Shown here piece after piece: positions 7,913 to 16,845 of a DNA stretch of 64,000 nucleotides. Both the position numbers and the translations under genes were made by a program. The DNA comes from Luteolibacter sp. Y139 (GTDB lineage Bacteria > Verrucomicrobiota > Verrucomicrobiia > Verrucomicrobiales > Akkermansiaceae). The notes under the pieces were generated by a model. The model was not told where the DNA came from. It saw only the letters and a program-made list of their open reading frames with translations, and did not search any database. Position 1 is the stretch's first letter. Each line of letters begins with the position of its first letter. Location: contig NZ_JBBUKT010000008.1 of NCBI RefSeq assembly GCF_038066715.1, positions 62,001 through 126,000 of the forward strand, in the 5' to 3' direction.

Positions 7913-9718
7913 TCATTCATCAAGTGCGAGCTGAGAATTGGCAAACTGCTGAAGCCAGAAGCCGTGAAGCCTGCCTTGGCGATAGTCTCCCGCTCCGGCT
8001 CGCAGATCACGGATTCGGTCGCGAGCGGTTGAGGTTAGGTCTCGAAACGCCGCGTTTCTGTTCGCGGCACTATATCGAGTGAGGAGCTGCCTGCCGATGA
8101 GATGAGCCTTCAACCACCCGTCTCGCCGAGAATCGACAATGAACTCCTGATTGTCCTGTTCGGTCACCGCAAATAACACCTTCAGTTGCGCTGTATCAAG
8201 AACGATGAATCCATGCTGGTGAGCTTTCTCGCCGTAAGGAAGCTGTTGCACCTCCACCAGTAAAAGGAACCCGTCGGGGCGCAGGACTTTTGTAACCTTG
8301 CCTTCCTCTCCAAAAAGCCCGTTCCAATCCGAGGGGTGGATCTCGTGGAGGACGTTGCACATCACCACGACGTCGAATGATCCAGCGTCGAACCGGGCTC
8401 TGAGTTCCGTCGCATCGTGGAATAGGCGACCCTCGGCGTCTCCGCAGAGCCTCGAAATAGCGGATCTACATTCACTGGCATCGCTTGCGGAGGGATCGAA
8501 AGCTACGTAGTCAATCGAGCGTCGGACCTCCTCAGTCCAGCTTTCAGCAAGCTCGGATGCAAGGCGCCCTTTTCCGGCCCCAAAATCCAAAATGCGAAGT
8601 GAGCCACGTGTCTGTCGTAGGCGGTCGAACATTTCGCGAATCTGATTGGTCTGCGGGTCGTCTTCCCTGTGATCGACCGTGATCGGAGGGACCAGGCATT
8701 CAGCAGCATAGCGATTGCTCGCGAGTGCGAAGGGAAGGTCGAGGAAGGAGGCCAATTGCTCTCGCCTCTTCTCCTCACCCAGCAGTCCAGTGAGAACTTT
8801 TTCGGGGGTGCTGCCTGCCTTGCCGATTGTGTTGCCCTCCATCCACCAGATTGAAGACGCATCGACAGATGCGAGAAGCGGTACGGAATGGGTCGCAATC
8901 CAGAGTTGGCCGTTTCCAATATGTGATTGTACTGCCTCAATCATATCCAGCAACGCGGCCGGATGAAGGTGGTTTTCCGGCTCGTCCATGAAGATGATCA
9001 GATCGTTCAATCTTGCTCCCTGCGCGTGGATCGCAATGCAGAGCTGTACGATTACTGATTGCCCTGCCGATAGATTGGTGCTGCCCAAGGGAAGTCCAAA
9101 CAGGCAGGCTTCACCGTTCACTGACCTAGTGATTTCGGTATTTAGGAATTGCCTCACGATCAGATTGAGGCGTCCAAATTCCTCTTTGGCTGCCGTAACT
9201 TCATCGCCCGATATCGTGGTGGCAGGGTGGGTTGCCTCCCAATATCGATCCTGAACGTTTTGGATTTTGGAGAAGCACCCACGCGAAAGGTGAGCTATGC
9301 CAGGTAGTTCTACCTTCTTTGATTGGGTCAGGATGTCTCCCTTCGCAAGTTGGCTCGGATCAGTGAGACCAATTTGTGTGGGTACGAAAGGAACTATTAC
9401 CGGGCTTCTGTCTTCGCTCAGCTCGAATTGGCGTCGGTACTTGAGTTCGGCTTGAGCCTTGATAAGGGCATCAAAGAAGTCCTTATGGCGGGCAGGGTTT
9501 CGATTCTGCGCCAATGCATCGGTAAAACTTTGGATGCGCTGTTCAATGGGCGTGATTTTGAGCAATTTCTTGGTCGCAATCGTGATCGTGTTAAGGAGCC
9601 GCGATTTGCCTGCGCCGTTGCGACCAGCGATCACCACGACCTGCCCAAGATTGTTCATCCTGATGGGGCCGAGATTTACATCTGGTAAGGCAGGCAAGTC
9701 GATAGATATGAATTTCAT
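7913..9718 (-). CDS. ABC-type (AAA15/21-like) ATPase fused to SAM methyltransferase
   Basis: A 601-residue fusion. Residues 1-340 form an SMC/ABC-like ATPase of the kind found in OLD, Septu and similar systems: Walker A GRNGAGKS (32-39), a coiled insertion (about 50-200), signature LSAGQS (216-221), Walker B IIFMDEPENHLHP (241-253) and H-loop ATHS (275-278). Residues about 355-545 are a class I methyltransferase: motif I ILDFGAGKGR (376-385), an acidic motif II-like VAFDPS (405-410), and NVLHEIHPSDW (455-465) in the motif IV region. A helical tail ends the protein. It stands alone on its strand, has visibly lower GC than its neighbours and lies beside a mobile-element remnant and a long dyad. 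I infer an accessory, possibly anti-phage, function. The methyl acceptor is unknown. Confidence 0.82.
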   Translation of the reverse strand: MKFISIDLPALPDVNLGPIRMNNLGQVVVIAGRNGAGKSRLLNTITIATKKLLKITPIEQRIQSFTDALAQNRNPARHKDFFDALIKAQAELKYRRQFELSEDRSPVIVPFVPTQIGLTDPSQLAKGDILTQSKKVELPGIAHLSRGCFSKIQNVQDRYWEATHPATTISGDEVTAAKEEFGRLNLIVRQFLNTEITRSVNGEACLFGLPLGSTNLSAGQSVIVQLCIAIHAQGARLNDLIIFMDEPENHLHPAALLDMIEAVQSHIGNGQLWIATHSVPLLASVDASSIWWMEGNTIGKAGSTPEKVLTGLLGEEKRREQLASFLDLPFALASNRYAAECLVPPITVDHREDDPQTNQIREMFDRLRQTRGSLRILDFGAGKGRLASELAESWTEEVRRSIDYVAFDPSASDASECRSAISRLCGDAEGRLFHDATELRARFDAGSFDVVVMCNVLHEIHPSDWNGLFGEEGKVTKVLRPDGFLLLVEVQQLPYGEKAHQHGFIVLDTAQLKVLFAVTEQDNQEFIVDSRRDGWLKAHLIGRQLLTRYSAANRNAAFRDLTSTARDRIRDLRAGAGDYRQGRLHGFWLQQFANSQLALDE

Positions 9719-9886
9719 GAAGGGGAGGATGCCGAGCAGATTTCAGCCCGTAGATTATTGGTTACTAGAAGGGTTGCAAATCTTTACCCAACGTTTGAAA
9801 GACGTAGGTAGTTCAGTTGAGCTGCCCGCAGTGGCGTGTGAAATTCATCCACCAAAGGATCGATGAGTTGTCCCGGGTCTCCAAAG

Positions 9887-9970
9887 AGCAAAGAGCACGC
9901 AAACCCCATTATTAGAATAATGGGGTTTGCGTGCTCCTTGGTTTGCTCAAAGCGCAAGCAGCAAACCAAG
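9887..9970. repeat. Long perfect dyad with competing hairpins
   Basis: The core is a 21-bp perfect inverted repeat, left arm 9894-9914 and right arm 9917-9937, with a 2-nt centre. Flanking GAGCAAA (9887-9893) and TTTGCTC (9943-9949) extend the pairing across a bulge. A second hairpin uses CCTTGGTTTGCT (9937-9948) and AGCAAACCAAGG (9959-9970), so the two structures compete for the middle bases. It lies just after the stop of the RepA-like fragment and upstream of the ATPase-methyltransferase gene. Confidence 0.8.
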
Positions 9971-9980
9971 GCGCAAAACG

Positions 9981-10493
9981 TCAGATGACTTCTTGCGGCT
10001 TGCGGTCTGGGAGGCAGACCCAGGTGAGGTTCTTTCCACCGCGCGGGTTCTTTTCCGAATAGGTGTCGATCAGTTCTAGGGCCTTCGCTTCGGAGTAGGC
10101 GGCTTCTACGGAACGCAGGCCGCAGTGGTGATCGCGGGCGAGTTGTTCTAGCAGGGCTTTGCGTTGCATGTCTCCGGTGGTGACGGCTTGGACGACGTGG
10201 TGGGGACCGACCTTGCGGGACTTGGTGTTGCCCTTGGTGGCTTGGCCTTCGCTGATGAGGGTTTCGGCTTCGTGGGGGGTGACGGGGAGCCAAGCGGGGC
10301 GGGAGGGGTTGTCGGTGCGCTTGATGAGGTAGCGGTCGGTGTAGCGGCCGTCGGGGTCCTTCCAGCCGGTGGTCTTGCGCTTGCTGACGTGGAGGCAGTG
10401 GAGGCCCTTGGTCTTGGTGGGGGCGAGGGTGAGGATGGAGCGGGGGACATTGGCGACTTCGCCGCCGCCGATGCCGGAATAGGTGAGGTCCAT
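9981..10493 (-). CDS. C-terminal fragment of RepA-like AAA ATPase, probable element remnant
   Basis: A 170-residue ORF starting at ATG 10493; the frame stays open upstream only to a stop near 10551. The opening YSGIGGGEVANVPRSILTL, followed by SKRKTTGW and a beta-rich segment to RPAWLPVTPHE, matches the end of the RecA-fold of AAA_25/RepA-like ATPases (the region after the sensor strand, usually preceded by a His-containing motif; here SLFHMDLTYSG). Residues about 105-160 look like a winged helix. The Walker A and B parts are missing, so this appears to be the 3' end of a plasmid, phage or integrative-element replication gene. It may still be expressed as a small DNA-binding protein. Family call by motif resemblance only. 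Confidence 0.6.
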   Translation of the reverse strand: MDLTYSGIGGGEVANVPRSILTLAPTKTKGLHCLHVSKRKTTGWKDPDGRYTDRYLIKRTDNPSRPAWLPVTPHEAETLISEGQATKGNTKSRKVGPHHVVQAVTTGDMQRKALLEQLARDHHCGLRSVEAAYSEAKALELIDTYSEKNPRGGKNLTWVCLPDRKPQEVI

Positions 10494-10562
10494 GTGAAAG
10501 AGTGAGCGGAGGCCCGGGCTGTCCGAGGGCAGGAATATCGTCGCTCCTTATTTTGCTCGCTC

Positions 10563-10604
10563 GGCCATTGCAGCCGGGGCGCGAAACCGGGAGGCTGGGG
10601 CCGC
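10563..10604 (+). promoter_or_regulatory. Duplicated 5' leader, copy 1
   Basis: The sequence from GGCCATTGCAGCCGGGGCG up to the start codon is repeated at 13082-13124. Both copies place a GGGAGG about 11-13 nt before ATG and keep almost the same distance to the start. It is probably a shared translation leader or regulatory site. Confidence 0.5.
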
Positions 10605-12905
10605 ATGAGCGAGATTCCCGATGCCATGGAGCCGAATGTCGCGGCTCGTCCGTTTGCCATGATCGTCGCCGCGGTATTCGCGGTGCTGTCGACTTCTCTC
10701 GCTGGCGGTGCGCAGGAGGTGGAGGCGAATGCGAAGCATGGGCTGCGTGCGGATTTCTACAGTAGCTCGGAGAGCAAGCCATTCGACCGGCTGCGCAAGA
10801 TCACGACCCATAGCGGCATCGCTTTCGCGGATCTGGTGCCGGAGTTGCGGCAGGTGGTGGGGACGTCGGATTCGACGGCGATCCGATGGGTCGGACAGAT
10901 CGCTGCGCCGGGCAGTGCCGACTACACCTTTCATCTGACGGGCGATAACGGTTTCCGCCTTTGGATCGACGGGCGCTTGATCATCGATCACTGGCTGCCG
11001 GATTGGGACAAGGAGCAAAGCAGTGCGCCGGTGCATCTCGACGCGGGATCGAAGCACGAGATCAAGGTGGAGTATTTCAATGTCGGTGGTGGGGCGAGCT
11101 TGAGGCTGTCGTGGTCGACGCCGGATACGCCGAAGGAGACTGTGCCTGCGGTGTGCTTCTACCTGCCGGAGCGTTTTTACACGGTCGCTGATCTCAGGTT
11201 TTATGTGGATGATGTTGTCGCCCTTCAGCGCAACGCGACGGTGGGCAAGGCGATCGGGTCGTATCCGCAGGCGGCGATGGATGCGCTCACGCTCGCGATC
11301 GACAAGGCGAAGGCGCTCCAGTCAGACGAGCGCGTGGCCTCCGCGGGGATCGGCGAGCAGATCGATGCTCTGAAGACGGCGCGCGATGCCTTCAAGCGAT
11401 CCGTGGTCAAGGAACCCTACGATGGGGTCGGCACCGGCAACCCGGTCTTGCCCGGCTATTGGGCGGATCCGACGGTGTATTACGACGCGCCATCCAACGC
11501 CTTCTATTGCTTCGCGACGGTCGATGGGGTGGATGCCGGTTGGCAGCATGATCCGCACTATGCGGTGTCGAAGGATCTGGTGAATTGGAAGATCGTGCCG
11601 ATCGACTTGCCAAAGGTCTGGCCGCTGCCGGTCGCGGGGAAGCCACGTGCGCTGTGGGCGCCGAGCATTGTGCGGAGCACGAAGAATGACCGCTACTACC
11701 TGACCTACTTCATCGAGGGCAGCACCTACATCGCCTCGGCGGATAGCCCGATGGGGCCGTGGAAGAACGCGACCACCGGAACGACGGCGGAGACTTGCCG
11801 GCTGAGCGACGGCTTCGATGCGCAGCTGTTCATCGACTCGGATGGCGAGATGTATCTGAGTCACGCTGCCTCCGAGTTCAAGCTGTCCCACTTGAACGTG
11901 GCGGCGGATGGCATGGTCTCGGTCGACAATGGCCACCCGCAGGCGACGGAAGGCGACGCCTACAAGTTCAAGACGATTCACCGGATCCGGGTGTTCGGCG
12001 AGGGGACGGCCTTGTTGAAGCACGGGGAGAAGTACTACCTCTTCTACGCCGAGTTCGGCAGCCAGAACTATTGCGTGAAGTATGCCACCGCGCCGTCCGT
12101 CTGGGGGCCTTACACGGAGCAGCCGGGATTCGTGATGGAGCGCGATGCGGTCCGCGACATCCTGGGGCCGGGTCACGTGAGTCTATTCGAGTATGGAGGC
12201 GATACCTATATCGGCTACCATCGCCAGCACTTCCCATTCGTGGATTCGAAGCGGCAGACCTGCGTCAATCGGATCACCTTCACGGGAGATTCGGTCGGCT
12301 TGGATGTGCAGAACCATTCCGGCATGCGGGCGGGGAATGGGGCGCTGGAGCAGCTGGTCGCCAAGGCGCTTGGGGAACGTGAGGCGAATTTGGCGCTTGG
12401 GAAGGTGGCCATTGCTTCGAGCGTGTCCGACTACAAGGGCGGGGAGTTTGCCGATGAGCCGTTCGCGCCGATCCCGGGGTTCTATAAGGCGGGGTTTGCG
12501 GTCGATGACAATTGGGGCACGCGATGGATGGCGGGCACTGATCAAGCGACGCCGTCATCGCTCATCGTCGATCTTGGTGCCGACACGGAGATCGGGAGGA
12601 CGGAGACGGTGTTCGAGCATGTGAGGAAGGTGTATCGATACAAGATCGAGAGCTTGTCGCAGGCCGATGCCGCGGACGTGAATGCGGCGAGCAAGTCCGA
12701 CCGGTGGGCGATCTACGCCGATCGTAGTAACAACGCGCAGAAGCAGTCGCCGGTGGTGGACTCGAAGCGGGTGTCGGCGCGGTATCTGAGGATCACGATT
12801 CTTTCGGCGGATCTGCCAACGGCGAGGGAGAGCACGAGTCCGGGGCGGACGGATTATCTGGATCGGGTGAGCGTGGTGGAGTTCGGGGTGTTCGCGAAAC
12901 CTTGA
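10605..12905 (+). CDS. Secreted PA14 / GH43-like glycoside hydrolase
   Basis: A 766-residue protein. A secretion signal lies at about residues 12-40 (FAMIVAAVFAVLSTSLAGG). A PA14 carbohydrate-binding-type domain (about 45-180, GDNGFRLWIDG) and a FIVAR-like helical spacer (about 195-270) follow. Residues about 275-565 form a five-bladed GH43/GH117-type catalytic domain. The expected acids are in place: Asp288 in GYWADPT, Asp405 in DGFDAQLF and Glu466 in FGEGTALL. Residues about 590-766 form a discoidin-like domain (NLALGKVAIASS, DDNWGTRW). Such enzymes act on arabinan, xylan or related plant or algal polysaccharides in the periplasm or outside the cell; the exact substrate cannot be read. If the first ATG is right, the signal begins unusually late, so the start may be at a downstream codon. 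Confidence 0.85.
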   Translation: MSEIPDAMEPNVAARPFAMIVAAVFAVLSTSLAGGAQEVEANAKHGLRADFYSSSESKPFDRLRKITTHSGIAFADLVPELRQVVGTSDSTAIRWVGQIAAPGSADYTFHLTGDNGFRLWIDGRLIIDHWLPDWDKEQSSAPVHLDAGSKHEIKVEYFNVGGGASLRLSWSTPDTPKETVPAVCFYLPERFYTVADLRFYVDDVVALQRNATVGKAIGSYPQAAMDALTLAIDKAKALQSDERVASAGIGEQIDALKTARDAFKRSVVKEPYDGVGTGNPVLPGYWADPTVYYDAPSNAFYCFATVDGVDAGWQHDPHYAVSKDLVNWKIVPIDLPKVWPLPVAGKPRALWAPSIVRSTKNDRYYLTYFIEGSTYIASADSPMGPWKNATTGTTAETCRLSDGFDAQLFIDSDGEMYLSHAASEFKLSHLNVAADGMVSVDNGHPQATEGDAYKFKTIHRIRVFGEGTALLKHGEKYYLFYAEFGSQNYCVKYATAPSVWGPYTEQPGFVMERDAVRDILGPGHVSLFEYGGDTYIGYHRQHFPFVDSKRQTCVNRITFTGDSVGLDVQNHSGMRAGNGALEQLVAKALGEREANLALGKVAIASSVSDYKGGEFADEPFAPIPGFYKAGFAVDDNWGTRWMAGTDQATPSSLIVDLGADTEIGRTETVFEHVRKVYRYKIESLSQADAADVNAASKSDRWAIYADRSNNAQKQSPVVDSKRVSARYLRITILSADLPTARESTSPGRTDYLDRVSVVEFGVFAKP

Positions 12906-13017
12906 GGCGGGAATCGTGGGGAAGGCGGTCTCGTCATATGCCTTCGTGACCGCGCTGGGACCAAGGCCGCGAGACGCATGAGGCGTCCATTCAGGACGCG
13001 ATGGTCGCCGCATATCC

Positions 13018-13044
13018 ACCCGGCACTCTCGTGCCGGGCTTTTA
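13018..13044 (+). terminator. Intrinsic terminator after the GH43-like gene
   Basis: A perfect 8-bp stem CCCGGCAC-TCTC-GTGCCGGG followed by CTTTTATG, about 115 bp after the stop at 12905. Confidence 0.8.
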
Positions 13045-13081
13045 TGAGCCGTCGCGTTGCGACGAAGAGTTTGCCTGAAAC

Positions 13082-13124
13082 GGGCCATTGCAGCCGGGGC
13101 GGAAAATAGGGAGGGTGAAGCTGC
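13082..13124 (+). promoter_or_regulatory. Duplicated 5' leader, copy 2
   Basis: Near-identical to 10563-10604: the first 19 nt (GGCCATTGCAGCCGGGGCG) are the same, and the rest is similar and equally spaced from the start codon at 13125. Confidence 0.5.
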
Positions 13125-13829
13125 ATGCCCGAAGCTCCTCCCGATTCAGCCGAGCTTCCCGAACCAGTTCCGGAAGATGCGGCCGAGGTCGCGCGGATCA
13201 GGATGTGGAATCGCTTCTACAAGATCGCGGTGATCTGGATGATCGGCTGGGTCGGGTTGATCCTGGAGAAGATGTTGAAGCTCGATAGCGTGGTGGACGG
13301 GCTGCGGGAGGGATTCATGAAGCGAGCATTCGTAGCGCTGCTCCTGCTTGTCGTGACGCTGCCTTTGGGATGGCTGGGGGCGAGGATTGGGTCACGGGAG
13401 AAATGGCGGAGGTGGCGGCTGTGGTTCACGTTTGCGCTGCCAGCGCTCTATGTGTTGGCAGTGGTGGCTTGGGCGCTGCATGGGCGGTATTTTCCAGAGG
13501 GGAGATTCAAGCGGGATACCGGCGTGGAGTTTCCGCGTGAGGGTCGAATGGAGCGATGTGTTTTCGACGATGGATACGGCTTCTTCGACGAGTGGGGACG
13601 CACTTACGACTTCACCTGTCCGGCGGCGGAGACGGATCGAATGGTCGAGGAGATGAAGCTGAAGAGAGAGTCGTGGAGTTACGTCTGGCCGACCCCTCCG
13701 CCACCGTCGAGCGGGTGGACCAGCTACGACACTTGGAATGGAATCGGGGCGCATGGAGGGATCAGCGTCGTGTTTCAGGCGGATGGCTCTCACACGAAGG
13801 TGCATATTCTCTGCTATGGGGGGTATTGA
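13125..13829 (+). CDS. Membrane protein of unknown function
   Basis: A 234-residue protein. An acidic, Pro-rich N-terminus (residues 1-25) is followed by three hydrophobic segments (about 34-52, 66-85 and 98-118). The first segment is interrupted by charged residues (ILEKMLKLD). A soluble C-terminal domain (about 120-234) carries two cysteines in the fold (RCVFDDGYGFFDEWG and YDFTCPAAETD), a Pro run near 190 and an HILCYGGY end. It has its own copy of a leader shared with the GH43-like gene upstream. No family is recognised. Confidence 0.65.
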   Translation: MPEAPPDSAELPEPVPEDAAEVARIRMWNRFYKIAVIWMIGWVGLILEKMLKLDSVVDGLREGFMKRAFVALLLLVVTLPLGWLGARIGSREKWRRWRLWFTFALPALYVLAVVAWALHGRYFPEGRFKRDTGVEFPREGRMERCVFDDGYGFFDEWGRTYDFTCPAAETDRMVEEMKLKRESWSYVWPTPPPPSSGWTSYDTWNGIGAHGGISVVFQADGSHTKVHILCYGGY

Positions 13830-14191
13830 GGAGGTGTCCTTTGCTAAGGCAGCCGGGGAGCGTTCTGCCGGCCTGGAGACCGGCGCTCCCAGAAGCAGGT
13901 GCCCTAAAACGACCAATCCAACCACCCGCCGGAAGGAATCTCGCGAGAGATCGCGCGACCGGCAGGAGATTGGATTGGATAGCGGGTCTTGCGACCCAAG
14001 TTCTCCCCCCAGAGAACAGCTTTTATTGGCAGGCCGCGTGCCAGATGCGGGCAGCGGGGTGTAACCTGCGGAAGGCGAGTGGCTTAAAGTTTCGGACGGG
14101 GGAAAAGGATTGGCGGTGGATTGCTATGGCCTGAAATAATTTCAGGGATCGGTGAAGTTCTTACAGGGTTCTTAAATTTCTTTCAGGCTTC
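13830..14191. other. Gene-free interval with hairpins
   Basis: No gene is seen in this 362-bp gap between convergent genes. It contains a bulged hairpin at 13856-13890 (GGGAGCG with GCCGG paired to CCGGC and CGCTCCC) 27 bp after the stop, which may terminate transcription without a U-run. It also contains the small palindromes listed separately. Confidence 0.5.
14000..14017. repeat. Small hairpin GTTCTC-CCCCCA-GAGAAC, copy 1
   Basis: A 6-bp perfect stem with a C-rich loop. An identical copy is at 15028-15045 with similar flanks (CCC.AG before, AG after). A degenerate inverted version is near 21984. Confidence 0.6.
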
Positions 14192-14194
14192 TTA
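14141..14194. repeat. Palindrome plus TTCTTA direct repeats
   Basis: A perfect 15-bp palindrome (CTGAAAT-A-ATTTCAG, 14141-14155) is followed by three TTCTTA units at 14158, 14169 and 14189, the last overlapping the stop of the 14192-14890 gene. This may be part of a transcription end signal. Confidence 0.4.
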
Positions 14195-14890
14195 AGCACC
14201 CGCGGTGAGGATCAGGTAGGCGGCGGAGTGGGGCAGGAGCAGGAGGAAAAGGCCGAGCGCCAGGGTCCTCAGGGAGGATCGGAAGGTGGAGGAGGCGGGG
14301 CCCTTGCCGCGGAGGTGGAGGAAGCCGAAGTAGAGGAACAGGAGGGCGAGGTAGAGGCCCAGCACCTCGAGCGCGGGAAGGCTATCGCCGGTCCAGCGGG
14401 CGAGGAGCTTGCCGCCGATGAAGCCGCAGGCGGTGATCAGGACGGCGATGGCGGTAAGCTCGGGCAGGAACAGGGTGGGGGCGGTGGCTGTTGCTGCCGT
14501 GGCTCCGGTTTCGGGAGGACGCGGAGTCTCCCAGGCAAGGGAGGTTTCCGAGGGGTGAGGGGCTTGGACGGGGAGCTCGGGGAGAGGACGGGCCTCGGTC
14601 CAGGGCTTGAAGGTGGGATGAGCTGCCGGGACGGCGTCCGCGGGGCGTGCGAGGTCGTTGGACGGGCCCATGGCATCGTCCATGGCGTCGAATGGATCCG
14701 AGGGCAGGGGGACGACTGGCTTGGCGGGCGACTGGAGCTTTTGCCGCCTGGTGACCGGGGTAGCTTCCGCGGCAGGAGAGATGATGAGATGAATGGGGAG
14801 GTCTGAGGCTCCGCCTCTCTCCACGAGACATGCTTTTCGCGGCAGGACCTTGAGCGGTCTGGGTGGCGGGGAGCCGGTGGGGCGGTGCAT
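14192..14890 (-). CDS. Membrane protein with Pro-rich N-terminal region
   Basis: Taken from ATG 14890 (232 aa). The frame is open upstream to an ATG at 15073, but that extension covers a hairpin repeat and reads as low-complexity, so I prefer the shorter form. Residues 1-125 are hydrophilic and rich in Pro and Ser, with a SDPFDAMDDAMG motif. Residues about 128-225 contain three hydrophobic segments (LPELTAIAVLITACGFIGGK; LEVLGLYLALLFLYFGFL; LRTLALGLFLLLLPHSAAYL). The layout, a disordered N-terminus followed by a small three-helix membrane domain, has no family I recognise. Confidence 0.6.
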   Translation of the reverse strand: MHRPTGSPPPRPLKVLPRKACLVERGGASDLPIHLIISPAAEATPVTRRQKLQSPAKPVVPLPSDPFDAMDDAMGPSNDLARPADAVPAAHPTFKPWTEARPLPELPVQAPHPSETSLAWETPRPPETGATAATATAPTLFLPELTAIAVLITACGFIGGKLLARWTGDSLPALEVLGLYLALLFLYFGFLHLRGKGPASSTFRSSLRTLALGLFLLLLPHSAAYLILTAGA

Positions 14891-15263
14891 GTCCGGGTGG
14901 GGAAAAGGTTCCTTCTCACTCCGGGGAAAGACTGCCGTCCATGCCCAACCTTCACCGCCGGGGGGGCCTCCGGAGAGACCATCCGCCCGACGGTTTGGTT
15001 GTTGCATTGCGGGGCCTTTCAGCCCCAGTTCTCCCCCCAGAGAACAGGAACCTTCTGGCACCCGCGATGCCAACTATACCGACATTTCCTCAGCGCTTCA
15101 TGTTCAACGAAATGCAGAAACAATTCGTAGATCTGCGCAGATGGGGGTAATTGAAAACTCTGTATGATTTTCAACATATACGGAAAATCATGCAGGAGAT
15201 GCGTTTTGCCTGACTGGGGCTAATGGGGTGATTAGCGGGTTTCGTGCGGATTGACCGGGTGGT
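14891..15263. other. Gene-free interval upstream of the membrane gene
   Basis: No supported gene. It contains the second GTTCTC hairpin (15028-15045). At 15151-15191 there are two overlapping inverted repeats: TTGAAAA (15151-15157) with TTTTCAA, and ATGATTTTC (15164-15172) with GAAAATCAT (15183-15191). The second is a 9-bp perfect pair with a 10-nt spacer, the shape of an operator. Confidence 0.45.
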
Positions 15264-15333
15264 GCAGGCGCGGTGGTGGGGCCGTGGGAGACGGCTTTGC
15301 GGGACCACTCTGCATTCTCACGAATGCGCCTGC
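15264..15333. repeat. Intergenic palindromic repeat, family A, copy 2
   Basis: Inverted ends GCAGGCGC and GCGCCTGC, with the inner hairpin GCATTC-TCAC-GAATGC. It is homologous to 267-350, with a compensatory C-G pair replacing T-A in the outer stem. It lies beside a family B element. Confidence 0.7.
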
Positions 15334-15341
15334 GTTGGGAG

Positions 15342-15394
15342 GGAGTGTGGACGTGCCATCCACACCGCGTCGACGGAACGTCGACAACCCTTAT
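15342..15394. repeat. Double-hairpin repeat, family B, copy 1
   Basis: GGAGTGTGGA...TCCACAC forms hairpin one and GTCGACG-GAA-CGTCGAC hairpin two, ending in CCCTTAT. It lies immediately after the stop of the response-regulator gene. Other copies are at 33828-33862 and 52324-52380. Confidence 0.75.
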
Positions 15395-15399
15395 GGGCC

Positions 15400-16758
<1,359 letters not shown>

Positions 16759-16845
16759 CAGGATCAGTAAGGTGGGTGGGCTTCAGGGCTTGTCCAGCGA
16801 GGGATCGTAAGGTGCCGAGAAGCGTTCAAGGTGACAGGAGGGAAT

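Noticed and set aside
9784..10782. A 332-residue minus-strand frame over the RepA-like fragment
   Set aside because: It is out of frame with the recognisable ATPase motifs, is Arg/Pro/His-rich, and runs across the dyad and the start of the GH43-like gene.
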